Below are positions 44,397-52,271 of a stretch of 55,654 nucleotides of DNA, one piece after another. The notes under the pieces were generated by a model that saw only the letters and a list, made by a program, of their open reading frames with translations, was not told the DNA's origin and searched no databases. The position numbers were made by a program, and so were the translations under genes. The stretch is from Dysgonamonadaceae bacterium (lineage in GTDB: Bacteria > Bacteroidota > Bacteroidia > Bacteroidales > Azobacteroidaceae), in assembly GCA_031289145.1 (NCBI GenBank), contig JAITQA010000058.1:1-55654 (forward strand), given 5' to 3'. Numbering within the stretch: the stretch's first letter is position 1; every line of letters begins with the position of its first letter.

Positions 44397-44792
44397 TCAT
44401 TTAACAAAAAATTTATCATCCATCCATTTCATAGGATTATTGCTGATATAATCGGATATATTTTGATAGGATTGGTCGTTACGGATAATGTGATCATAAT
44501 AATTACGTTGCCATAATTTTTTATTGAATGGCGACCAGCCCAATGTTTTCACCCCACGAATATATTCATTGGTGGACATCGTTTTAAACCATTGCACCAC
44601 CGCATGTAGGGGCGAACCTGTGTGTTCGCCCAAAATTGGTTCCCGTTCAACAATTATCGGGTTATCGGGATGGCTGTCATTGGGGTGCACACGTGTATTA
44701 TTTTCGGGATAACCATCATTAGGGCGCACACACAGGTGCGCCCCTACCGCGCCACCATTTCCGGTATTTATAATAATGGCGGATAATTGCAT
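44397..44792 (-). pseudogene. Fragment of a REP-associated tyrosine transposase (RAYT, IS200-like)
   Basis: 131-residue open frame. Its end (TLGWSPFNKKLWQRNYYDHI, then IRNDQSYQNISDYISNNPMKW) is the C-terminal part of RAYT/IS200-type transposases, with the catalytic-Tyr region at residues 98-99. The N-terminal beta strand with the HUH metal motif is missing: the frame starts MQLSAIIINTGNGG, where a full protein would have the PNH.H motif just before IIII. Residues about 14-62 (GAVGAHLCVRPND...GEHTGSPLHA) are the translation of a pair of inverted REP hairpins, not protein family sequence. It is therefore a non-functional remnant. Confidence 0.75.
44606..44747. repeat. REPIN-like pair of inverted REP hairpins within the RAYT fragment
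   Basis: Hairpin 1 at 44610-44631 has arms GGGCGAAC and GTTCGCCC; hairpin 2 at 44722-44743 has arms GGGCGCAC and GTGCGCCC; each loop is 6 bases (ACACAG when read in the same sense). The ends are GTAGGGGCG (44606) and CGCCCCTAC (44747), inverted. So two copies of one 26-base element face each other across a 90-base spacer. The single difference between arms is compensated in each stem. Confidence 0.8.
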
Positions 44793-44939
44793 TTTTTCTG
44801 TTTCTTCAAATCGCTATACCCTAAACCAAACGTTAAACGAAGTTAAATATTTCGGTTCGATGCAACGTTTTGGAAGATTTAAACATCTATTATAGGAGAA
44901 CGTATTTTTATGTAAAAAAAATTGAATACGATAAAAAAA
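44793..44939. other. Short intergenic stretch between RAYT fragment and outer-membrane protein gene
   Basis: No gene or clear promoter box is seen. It holds the junction where the 5' part of the transposase has been lost. Confidence 0.4.
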
Positions 44940-45542
44940 ATGAAAAAGTTGCTTGTTTTAACCGGAATACTTTTGTGTTCCGGCGTATTTTCGGCCCTTG
45001 CCCAAAGGCCTTCAGAAACCGGAAAGTTGATTAGCTTCACAGAAGGTGGGGCCTTGGTCGGAAATCCGGACAATGAAAATGACGCGCCGTTCATATTTCA
45101 TTCTTCCTTGAATTATGCTTTTCACAAAAATTTATCAGCCGGATTGGGCTTGGGTGTGGAATTCATTGAAGAGACACTCTTACCCGTCAGCGCCAATTTG
45201 TTATATCAATTCGGCGATAAAAAGATTGTAAGCCCTTTTATCCGGTTGTTGGCCGGGTACCAATTTCCTTTGGAAGACAAAACTTACGTATACAATAGTT
45301 ATATGCGGTATACTTCCGATTATATTTATTGGCCATATTACACTACTCCTGAAAAATTGGACTCAAAAGGAGGTTTTATGGTCAATCCTTCCGCAGGTTT
45401 TGTATTTTACACCAAGTATGGCCTTGGAATCGCATTGACTGCAGGCTATCGTTATCAGAAACTGAATTATCAAGGTTCGGAAGACTACAGTTTACATGTG
45501 GAATACAACCGTCTTTCTTTAACATTAGGTGTCATCTTTTAA
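44940..45542 (+). CDS. Outer-membrane beta-barrel-like protein
   Basis: 200 residues from the ATG at 44940; a longer reading from a TTG at 44922 is unlikely. The signal peptide is KKLLVLTGILLCSGVFSALAQ. The mature part consists of alternating amphipathic strands with many aromatic residues (LNYAFHKNLSAGLGLGVEFI, FVFYTKYGLGIALTAGYRYQ), ending SLTLGVIF with the terminal Phe typical of barrel proteins. It resembles porin-family or OmpW-like small barrels, though no specific family was recognised. The next gene, an LVIVD lipoprotein, starts 13 bases after its stop, so they are likely in one operon. Confidence 0.78.
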   Translation: MKKLLVLTGILLCSGVFSALAQRPSETGKLISFTEGGALVGNPDNENDAPFIFHSSLNYAFHKNLSAGLGLGVEFIEETLLPVSANLLYQFGDKKIVSPFIRLLAGYQFPLEDKTYVYNSYMRYTSDYIYWPYYTTPEKLDSKGGFMVNPSAGFVFYTKYGLGIALTAGYRYQKLNYQGSEDYSLHVEYNRLSLTLGVIF

Positions 45543-45555
45543 AAATAAATTACGT

Positions 45556-46869
45556 ATGAAAACTTTATATACAGCATTTTCCTGCTTGTTGGCAAGCCTG
45601 TTTTTCTTCTCGTGTACGGACAAACTTACAGAAGAGTTGCGCATAAATATTCCAATTTATATGGACTATGAAACTTTGCGTTCGTCCGTTCAATCTGCGG
45701 CGTCCCGGGAGTTGACCAATCCGGGCAAAATATATTTCAAAGGGAACTACCTGATGGTAGTGGAATACCTGAAAGGGGTTCATGTGATAGATGTCTCCAA
45801 TCCGGCGAATCCGCAAAATAAGGTTTTTGTGGAAATTCCGGGTTGTGCGGATATTGCGGTTAAAGACAACACCCTGTATGCCGACAGTTATATTGATTTG
45901 GTGACAATTGATATTTCCGATATGATGAACCCGAGAGAAACGGGGCGTATCGAAAATGTGTTTTCTTATATGATTCCTGCTGTAGCGGACGAAAAACTGC
46001 CCGTGGCAAACATTGAACAGGAAAATGGCGTCGTGATTGGATGGGAAATAAGGCGTGAAAAGCGTGATTTAGAACTTGTAAATCCGGTCAATATTCCGGT
46101 TTATCCGGAGTATGATTATGTTGATAAAATTGGTTCGGGCAACTATTATACAGGAGGAGGGCAGAGCGGAAGCGGAACAGATGCATCGGCTTTCGGGAAA
46201 GGCGGTTCCATGGCGCGTTTCGGCTTATATGATCGCTATCTTTATGTGGCCTCTACCTACACCTTGTATCTGTTCGATGTACAAAATGCAGCCAAACCGG
46301 TCAAAGCCGGAGCGGTCGGACTGAACGGGACGGTAGAAACCCTGTTTATTTATGACGACCACTTGTTTTTCGGAACACAAAGCGGCATGTTGGTTTATAG
46401 TTTGGATGTGCCTTCTTTGCCTGTTTATCTCTCTAACTTTTGGCATGTAACCAGTTGTGACCCGGTTGTGATTCAGGATGATTATGCCTTCATTACCTTG
46501 CGCGGCGGAACTACTTGCAACAATTCCAATGTCAATCGGCTGGATGTAGTGAAGCTATCGGCCGACTACAAACAGTATGAATTGGTCAATTCATACAATA
46601 TGACGGAACCTTACGGTTTGGGAATAGACGGGAATACGCTTTTTGTTTGCGATGGAAGGGACGGACTCAAGATTTATGATGCTACCGACAAAAAGACCAT
46701 AACAGACCATCCTTTGGCTGCTTTTCCGGAAATACATGCTTACGACCTGATTCCTACCGGAGAATATCTTTTTATGATTGGTTCGGACGGATTTTATCTT
46801 TACAATTACACCGACATAAAAAATATACGGCAGATTGGGTATATCCCGGTAGTGGTGCAGGCAAAATAA
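45556..46869 (+). CDS. LVIVD-repeat lipoprotein
   Basis: 437 residues from the ATG at 45556 (the frame also opens at a GTG at 45529). The signal ends in the lipobox FFFSC. The rest has LVIVD-type repeats that form a beta propeller: YLMVVEYLKGVHVIDVSNPA, YADSYIDLVTIDISDMMNP, YVASTYTLYLFDVQNAAKP, LFVCDGRDGLKIYDATDKK. Such proteins are found at the surface of Bacteroidetes and act in ligand or protein contacts; the exact role is unknown. It follows the barrel gene by 13 bases, so the two may work together. Confidence 0.85.
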   Translation: MKTLYTAFSCLLASLFFFSCTDKLTEELRINIPIYMDYETLRSSVQSAASRELTNPGKIYFKGNYLMVVEYLKGVHVIDVSNPANPQNKVFVEIPGCADIAVKDNTLYADSYIDLVTIDISDMMNPRETGRIENVFSYMIPAVADEKLPVANIEQENGVVIGWEIRREKRDLELVNPVNIPVYPEYDYVDKIGSGNYYTGGGQSGSGTDASAFGKGGSMARFGLYDRYLYVASTYTLYLFDVQNAAKPVKAGAVGLNGTVETLFIYDDHLFFGTQSGMLVYSLDVPSLPVYLSNFWHVTSCDPVVIQDDYAFITLRGGTTCNNSNVNRLDVVKLSADYKQYELVNSYNMTEPYGLGIDGNTLFVCDGRDGLKIYDATDKKTITDHPLAAFPEIHAYDLIPTGEYLFMIGSDGFYLYNYTDIKNIRQIGYIPVVVQAK

Positions 46870-46961
46870 AAAAGAGGATATAGTAGGTTAATTGATAAAT
46901 TTGTCTTTTCTTTGTACAATATTTCAGTTACTCGAAAAATTAACTAAAACGAAAATTAACT

Positions 46962-48230
46962 ATGGAAGCTTTATTACATTATGTGTGGAAATACAAACTT
47001 TATGAATCAGGAGATTACCTGACCAGCGACAGGATTCCGTTCGAAATTATCGATCCGGGAATTTATAATCCGAATGCAGGACCCGATTTTTTCAATGCGA
47101 AAATCAAATTTGGGGACAAAGTCTGGGCCGGAAATGTAGAAATTCATACCGCTTCATCCGACTGGTACAAACACCGGCATGAAAAAGACAAAGCCTACAA
47201 TTCCGTTATCCTGCATGTGGTTGAACGGATTGATGCAGTTGAAATTCGTGACGAATCACACAGGTTGATTCCGCAATGGCGAATGAAAATTCCTCGCCTT
47301 ATTGAGGATAATTACCGTTTTTTATTAGGTAACGATTCTTCGGTTCCCTGTTTGGAAAAAATCCACGAAATACCGAAAATTTACCTGAGCGACTGGAAAA
47401 ACGCCTTGTTGACCGAACGATTAGAGCGCAAAACCAAGGCTTTGCTACAACTGTTAGCAGATTATCAAGACGATTGGAATGAAGTATTCTATATCACATT
47501 GGCGCGTAATTTCGGATTTGGCATCAACAACGACGCTTTCGAACGCTTGGCGAAAAGCCTGTCTTTGAAAATTATCCTCAAACACCAACATTCTGAAATT
47601 CAGACCGAAGCCCTTTTTCTGGGACAAGCCGGACTGCTGGAAGAGGAAGGTATTGAAGATGCGTATTACCGGAACTTGCAAGAAGAGTATTTTTTCCTGC
47701 GGAAGAAATATAACCTGAAGACTTTAGATGCGCATATATTCAAAAGTCTGAGAATCAGACCAAATAATTTCCCGCATATCAAAATTGTACAACTGGCAGG
47801 GATTATCCGGAAAAAGCAAGGCTTGTTTTCCGAAATATTGGATAGCACTGATTGGGAAAAATTTAAACCACTGTTAACTTCGGAAACCGGAGAATATTGG
47901 CTGACACATTACAATTTTGACAAAACCGCTGCCAAAAGAAGAAAACAATTAGGCTTGTCCGCTATACAGTTATTGGTTATCAATGTGGTAGTTCCATTAC
48001 TTTTTGCTTATGGGAAGAAAAAAAATGCAGCACAATACACCGAGAAAGCGCTCCGTTTGCTGGAAGCTATCCCGGCAGAACGCAATCATATAATCAGTTC
48101 ATTTTCCCTTTCCGGAATAGAAATTCTGAATGCCTGCGATACCCAAGCGCTGATTCAACTCAAACGAGAATATTGTGAACAGAAAAAATGCATCTATTGC
48201 AGGATAGGACATAAACTACTCATCAAATGA
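46962..48230 (+). CDS. DUF2851 family protein
   Basis: 422 residues, starting MEALLHYVWKYKLYES, with the family hallmark NVEIHTASSDWYKHRHEKDKAYNSVILHVV near residues 64-93 (in short blocks) and NPNAGPDFFNAKIKFGD near 44-60. The helical C-terminal half includes the CIYCRIGHKLL tail. The family is widespread and conserved in Bacteroidetes, of unknown function; a nuclease-like core has been suggested from motif patterns, which I cannot confirm. It is cytoplasmic, with no signal. A weak TTTG-containing box lies upstream near 46908, without the TA. Confidence 0.9.
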   Translation: MEALLHYVWKYKLYESGDYLTSDRIPFEIIDPGIYNPNAGPDFFNAKIKFGDKVWAGNVEIHTASSDWYKHRHEKDKAYNSVILHVVERIDAVEIRDESHRLIPQWRMKIPRLIEDNYRFLLGNDSSVPCLEKIHEIPKIYLSDWKNALLTERLERKTKALLQLLADYQDDWNEVFYITLARNFGFGINNDAFERLAKSLSLKIILKHQHSEIQTEALFLGQAGLLEEEGIEDAYYRNLQEEYFFLRKKYNLKTLDAHIFKSLRIRPNNFPHIKIVQLAGIIRKKQGLFSEILDSTDWEKFKPLLTSETGEYWLTHYNFDKTAAKRRKQLGLSAIQLLVINVVVPLLFAYGKKKNAAQYTEKALRLLEAIPAERNHIISSFSLSGIEILNACDTQALIQLKREYCEQKKCIYCRIGHKLLIK

Positions 48231-48239
48231 ACCGGCTGC

Positions 48240-49106
48240 TCAATATCCCAGGCAAGTACAAAACGGTTCGAAATCGTAGCCTTCCTTGCCGACCGTCACG
48301 TTTCCGATAGCAGGAAATACGATATGCATGCCTGCGACAGGAATTTTTTGCGCGGATACATATTCCAATATTTTCAGACGGGATGCAATGGCATCCTGTG
48401 CATTGGAATCGTATGTAACGGCAATCTCCGGATGTGGCATCTGGACAGGCGTCACATGCGTTAGGTCGCCCCATATCAGTAATCTTTCTCCATTTGATTC
48501 CACCAAATAGACAGTATGTCCGGGTGTATGTCCGTATGCTTTAATCCCTCTGAATCCGGCGAATAAACTGCTCTCTTCGCTGTCAAGCGCTACAGGCTCG
48601 AATTGTGTTATTCTGTCTTTGTAGGCGTCTATTATGGGAAGGCTTTGCTGGTTCCCGGTCCAAAAAACATATTCTGCCTCCGACAGATAGAGTACAGCAT
48701 TGGGAAATGCAGCCTTACCGTCGTGCAGCAATCCGCCGATATGGTCGCCATGCACATGCGTGAGAAGAATGACATCAATCTGCTCAGCAGTAAGACCAAG
48801 TGATTGTAGATTACTCAATAAATTTATACCTAAACCGGTGTCTACCAAAATGTTTTTGTCCGGCGTACGCACTAAAAACGCATTGATTTCCGACGGGAAA
48901 GTTCCATCGGGAAGGTATTTTTGCAAATCCGCCTGGTTCGCCCCAATCAAGATATTCGGTTTTCCGGCCGACTGTGTTTCAACTAATGTACTTACCTGGA
49001 AATCACCAATCAAAAATGTGATAACATTATGGTCCGTTTGCGCAATCAGATGATTTACCGGCATGACAAAAACAATTGCGATAAAGAATAATACATACTT
49101 TTTCAT
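48240..49106 (-). CDS. Exported metallo-beta-lactamase-fold hydrolase
   Basis: 288 residues from the ATG at 49106; a longer frame adds eight residues upstream. The signal peptide is KKYVLFFIAIVFVMPVNHLIA. The metal motif is LLTHVHGDHIGGL near residue 118. GHTPGHTVYLVES near 198 and GDLTH near 219 are the remaining MBL motifs. This subgroup includes quorum-quenching lactonases (AHL-type) and other periplasmic hydrolases. Substrate unknown. It is transcribed alone on the minus strand between convergent DUF2851 (ten bases away) and the divergent DUF2752 gene. Its -7 box is at 49128-49135. Confidence 0.85.
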   Translation of the reverse strand: MKKYVLFFIAIVFVMPVNHLIAQTDHNVITFLIGDFQVSTLVETQSAGKPNILIGANQADLQKYLPDGTFPSEINAFLVRTPDKNILVDTGLGINLLSNLQSLGLTAEQIDVILLTHVHGDHIGGLLHDGKAAFPNAVLYLSEAEYVFWTGNQQSLPIIDAYKDRITQFEPVALDSEESSLFAGFRGIKAYGHTPGHTVYLVESNGERLLIWGDLTHVTPVQMPHPEIAVTYDSNAQDAIASRLKILEYVSAQKIPVAGMHIVFPAIGNVTVGKEGYDFEPFCTCLGY

Positions 49107-49127
49107 TGTAGAAAATATTTTATCCTG

Positions 49128-49135
49128 CAAATTTA
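49128..49135 (-). promoter_or_regulatory. -7 box of the MBL hydrolase gene
   Basis: Minus strand TAAATTTG, matching TAnnTTTG, 21 bases before the ATG at 49106. Confidence 0.6.
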
Positions 49136-49168
49136 GTAAAAAATTTCACTTTTTCCAAAAAAAATGCT

Positions 49169-49176
49169 TACTTTTG
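49169..49176 (+). promoter_or_regulatory. -7 box of the DUF2752-CCC membrane protein unit
   Basis: TACTTTTG, matching TAnnTTTG, 24 bases before the ATG at 49201. Confidence 0.6.
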
Positions 49177-49200
49177 TAACTTTAAGAAGCAATATTGCGT

Positions 49201-49509
49201 ATGATTTTGATTATCGACTGGCTGAAGGCACATTTACTGACCTGTCCGAGCAAGCAATTCTTTCACTTGGATTGCCCCGGATGTGGATTACAGCGCAGTA
49301 TAATTGCCTTACTGGAAGGAGATATCGTTCGAAGTCTTCAAACCTACCCGGCCACCATCCCCATGTTGTTTACTTTTGCTTTCACTGCTTTGCACCTGAA
49401 ATTTGGTTTCAGATATGGCGCTGCAATCATCAAATGGTCTTTCGCAACAACCGCTTCAATTATTTTGATTTTTTATTTTTACAAATTATTTACACATAAA
49501 TTATTTTAA
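49201..49509 (+). CDS. DUF2752 small membrane protein
   Basis: 102 residues from the ATG at 49201. The family signature HLDCPGCGLQRSIIALLEGD is at about residues 24-43, followed by two membrane helices (IPMLFTFAFTALHLKF and IIKWSFATTASIILIFYFY). The function is unknown. It lies two bases before the CCC-motif membrane protein gene, a pairing frequent in Bacteroidetes. A longer frame from 49195 starts at TTG and is not preferred. Confidence 0.88.
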   Translation: MILIIDWLKAHLLTCPSKQFFHLDCPGCGLQRSIIALLEGDIVRSLQTYPATIPMLFTFAFTALHLKFGFRYGAAIIKWSFATTASIILIFYFYKLFTHKLF

Positions 49510-49511
49510 GT

Positions 49512-49865
49512 ATGGAAGAAAATTATTATCAACCACAGGTTTCACTGCCGAATTCAACACTTATTTTAGTGTTTGGAATTCTTGCCATTCCGGCTTGCTG
49601 CTTCTATGGATTCGGAATTGTATTTGCGATAATTGCTTTGGTATTGGCAAAATCGTCAGTAGAGCAATATCTCGTTAGCCCGGAGAAATTCTCAGAGAAT
49701 TCTTACAGTAACATAAAAGCCGGGAAAATCTGCGCATGGATTGGACTGAGTCTGTCTGCTGTCTATTTGATTTTGATAATCGCTTTCATTGTTATTTTTG
49801 GTTTTGCGGCGATTACCGACCCGACTATAATTAGCAATTACTTTGAGAATCTGTCTTCTGTGTAG
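49512..49865 (+). CDS. CCC-motif membrane protein
   Basis: 117 residues. Two membrane segments lie at about 15-42 (LILVFGILAIPACCFYGFGIVFAIIALVLA) and 72-100 (CAWIGLSLSAVYLILIIAFIVIFGFAA). The cysteine pair PACCFYG gives the family its usual name; here only CC is present rather than three. The YSNIKAGKICAWIGLSLS block near 68-84 is typical of DUF4190-like proteins. Function unknown. It forms an operon with the DUF2752 gene. Confidence 0.85.
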   Translation: MEENYYQPQVSLPNSTLILVFGILAIPACCFYGFGIVFAIIALVLAKSSVEQYLVSPEKFSENSYSNIKAGKICAWIGLSLSAVYLILIIAFIVIFGFAAITDPTIISNYFENLSSV

Positions 49866-50026
49866 AAGTTTCGCGTCTTGCTATGACTTTGTCAAAGTCG
49901 GCATTTATAATGACATGTTATACAACATATTTTTTATGTTGCAGGGTTTCTTATTTTTTTATAATTTGCGCGGCTTTTCGAAATGACTGAAAATTATTGT
50001 TAAATTTTTAAACTATAAATGGTATC

Positions 50027-52183
50027 ATGAAAGTATATCAAACAAATGAAATCAGGAACATTGCGATCATTGGCAGTTCCGGCTCGGGTAAAACCACTCT
50101 CTCTGAAGCCTTGCTCTTTGAGAGTGGTGTTATAAAACGTAGAGGTTCCGTAGACAATGGGAATACGGTTACCGACTATTTCCCGGTAGAAAAAGAGTAT
50201 GGCTATTCGGTTTTTTCGACCATTTTCAGTGTAGAATGGTTGAATAAAAAATTGAATTTTATCGACACGCCGGGGTCCGACGATTTTGCGGGCGGCGCTG
50301 TTTCTGCGCTTAGTGTAACGGATACCGCGCTGATGGTAATCAATACACAGTACGGGATAGAAGTTGGCACCATCAACCTTTTCCGCCAAACGGAAGCCCA
50401 GAACAAACCGGTTATTTTTCTCCTTAATCAATTGGACAAGGAAAATGCCGATTTCGACAAAACCTTGGCGCAACTGAAAGAAAATTATGGCGGAAAAGTC
50501 GTACAAATCCAGTACCCCCTGCAAACCGGCCAAAATTTCCACCAAATGGTAGATGTTCTGAAAATGAAACTCTATCAATGGAAACCCGAAGGCGGAGCGC
50601 CCGAAGTATTGGATATTCCCGCTTCGGAACAGGACAAAGCCGCAGAACTGCACAATGCTTTGGTTGAAGCTGCCGCCGAAAACGATGAGGCTTTGATGGA
50701 AAAATTCTTCGACCAGGGAAGCCTGACGGAAGACGAAATGCGTGAAGGTATCCGCAAAGGGTTGTTAGCCAGAGGTATGTTCCCGGTTATCTGTGCGTCG
50801 GCCGGAAAAGACATGGGCGTTCGCCGCCTGATGGAATTTCTGGGCAACAATGTTCCCAGCATACCGGAAATGCCGCTTTACAAAAATACGGAAGGCAACG
50901 AGATTACGCCCGACCCAACAGGAGCAACCAGTATTTTTATATTCAAAACTACGGTTGAACCACATATCGGACGTGTTTCCTACTTCAAAGTTATGTCCGG
51001 TACGGTTAAACCCGGCGATGATGTACTGAACGAAGACCGTGGCTCCAAGGAACGGATTTCACAATTGTTCGTTGTGGCAGGACAAACTCGCTCTGAAGTT
51101 CCGGAACTACAGGCCGGAGATATCGGTGCAACCGTGAAACTGAAAGATGTTAATACCGGCAACACACTGAATCAAAAAGGAATAGACAATAGATTCGATT
51201 TCATCAAATACCCAAATTCCAAATATCGTCGCGCCATCAAAGCTGTCAACGAAGCGGATGCTGAAAAAATGATGGAAATACTCGGACGGATGCGTGCAGA
51301 AGACCCGACTTGGGTCGTGGAACAATCGAAAGAACTGAAACAGGTGATTGTTTCCGGTCAGGGCGAATTTCACCTGAAAACGCTGAAATGGCGGATTGAA
51401 AACAATGATAAATTGGCTATCGAATTTATCGAACCGAAGATTCCGTATCGCGAAACCATCACAAAATCGGCACGCGCCGACTACCGTCATAAAAAACAAT
51501 CGGGCGGCGCCGGACAATTTGGCGAAGTACACCTGATTATCGAACCCTATCAGGATGGTATGCCGATGCCGGAAGTGTATAGATTCAACGGACAAGAATT
51601 CAAAATCCAAGCACGTGATGTTCAGGAGCTTCCTTTGGACTGGGGCGGAAAATTGATATTTGTGAACTCTATCGTTGGCGGTTCCATCGACGCTCGTTTC
51701 TTACCCGCTATCCTGAAAGGAATTATGGCACGCATGGAGCAAGGCCCATTGACCGGCTCTTATGCACGGGACGTCCGCGTAATTGTCTATGACGGGAAAA
51801 TGCACCCGGTCGACTCCAACGAAATTTCGTTTATGCTCGCCGGAAGAAACGCCTTCTCTACCGCGTTCAAAAATGCAGGCCCGAAAATCCTCGAACCTAT
51901 TTATGATATAGAAGTCTCACTTCCATCGGAATATATGGGTGATGTGATGGGTGATTTGCAAGGCCGCCGCGCCATGATTATGGGTATGAATTCCGAGAAA
52001 GGTTACGAAAAACTGATGGCAAAAGTGCCTTTGAAAGAGATGAGTAACTATTCTACCTCTTTGAGTTCCATCACCGGAGGACGCGCTTCTTTCACGATGA
52101 AATTTGCTGCTTACGAATTGGTTCCGACCGATGTACAGGATAAGTTGCTGAAAGAATACGAAGCACAACAAGAAGCGGAATAA
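50027..52183 (+). CDS. fusA2: EF-G paralogue (EF-G2-like) with altered GTPase site
   Basis: 718 residues, the full EF-G domain order: G domain (1-280), domain II (about 290-380), domains III-V, with domain IV's KKQSGGAGQFGEVHLIIEPY near 490-510. P-loop GSSGSGKT is at 16-23. The G3 motif reads DTPGSDDF (80-87), so Ser84 replaces the catalytic His of EF-G and EF-Tu, and switch I has EYGYSV (57-62) instead of ERGITI. G4 is NQLD (134-137), not NKxD. These changes suggest little or no GTP hydrolysis. From memory, a Bacteroides EF-G2 lacking GTPase activity and needed in carbon limitation has been described. The canonical EF-G must be elsewhere. Confidence 0.9.
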   Translation: MKVYQTNEIRNIAIIGSSGSGKTTLSEALLFESGVIKRRGSVDNGNTVTDYFPVEKEYGYSVFSTIFSVEWLNKKLNFIDTPGSDDFAGGAVSALSVTDTALMVINTQYGIEVGTINLFRQTEAQNKPVIFLLNQLDKENADFDKTLAQLKENYGGKVVQIQYPLQTGQNFHQMVDVLKMKLYQWKPEGGAPEVLDIPASEQDKAAELHNALVEAAAENDEALMEKFFDQGSLTEDEMREGIRKGLLARGMFPVICASAGKDMGVRRLMEFLGNNVPSIPEMPLYKNTEGNEITPDPTGATSIFIFKTTVEPHIGRVSYFKVMSGTVKPGDDVLNEDRGSKERISQLFVVAGQTRSEVPELQAGDIGATVKLKDVNTGNTLNQKGIDNRFDFIKYPNSKYRRAIKAVNEADAEKMMEILGRMRAEDPTWVVEQSKELKQVIVSGQGEFHLKTLKWRIENNDKLAIEFIEPKIPYRETITKSARADYRHKKQSGGAGQFGEVHLIIEPYQDGMPMPEVYRFNGQEFKIQARDVQELPLDWGGKLIFVNSIVGGSIDARFLPAILKGIMARMEQGPLTGSYARDVRVIVYDGKMHPVDSNEISFMLAGRNAFSTAFKNAGPKILEPIYDIEVSLPSEYMGDVMGDLQGRRAMIMGMNSEKGYEKLMAKVPLKEMSNYSTSLSSITGGRASFTMKFAAYELVPTDVQDKLLKEYEAQQEAE

Positions 52184-52215
52184 ACGCTGTTTATTTATAA
52201 CTGCTAAGGCAGAGA

Positions 52216-52246
52216 GGGACGCGAAGAAAAAAAATCTTTGCGTCCC
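52216..52246. terminator. Bidirectional hairpin terminator between fusA2-like gene and murF
   Basis: GGGACGCGAAG (52216-52226) pairs with CTTTGCGTCCC (52236-52246), 11 pairs with one G-T, over a 9-base A-rich loop. It sits 33 bases past the EF-G stop and 26 before the murF stop. The arms and the following CTTTGCGTCTTTGCGG resemble common Bacteroidetes intergenic repeats. Confidence 0.6.
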
Positions 52247-52271
52247 TTTGCGTCTTTGCGGTTAACAATGA

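Noticed and set aside
44524-44712. Small open frame on the plus strand across the REPIN
   Set aside because: It comes from the repeats and is opposite to the RAYT fragment, which has real family residues.
49866-50026. Riboswitch or leader RNA before the EF-G paralogue
   Set aside because: Only a weak short inverted repeat is visible near 49918-49940 (ATGTTATACAACAT-like); no known riboswitch core could be recognised.
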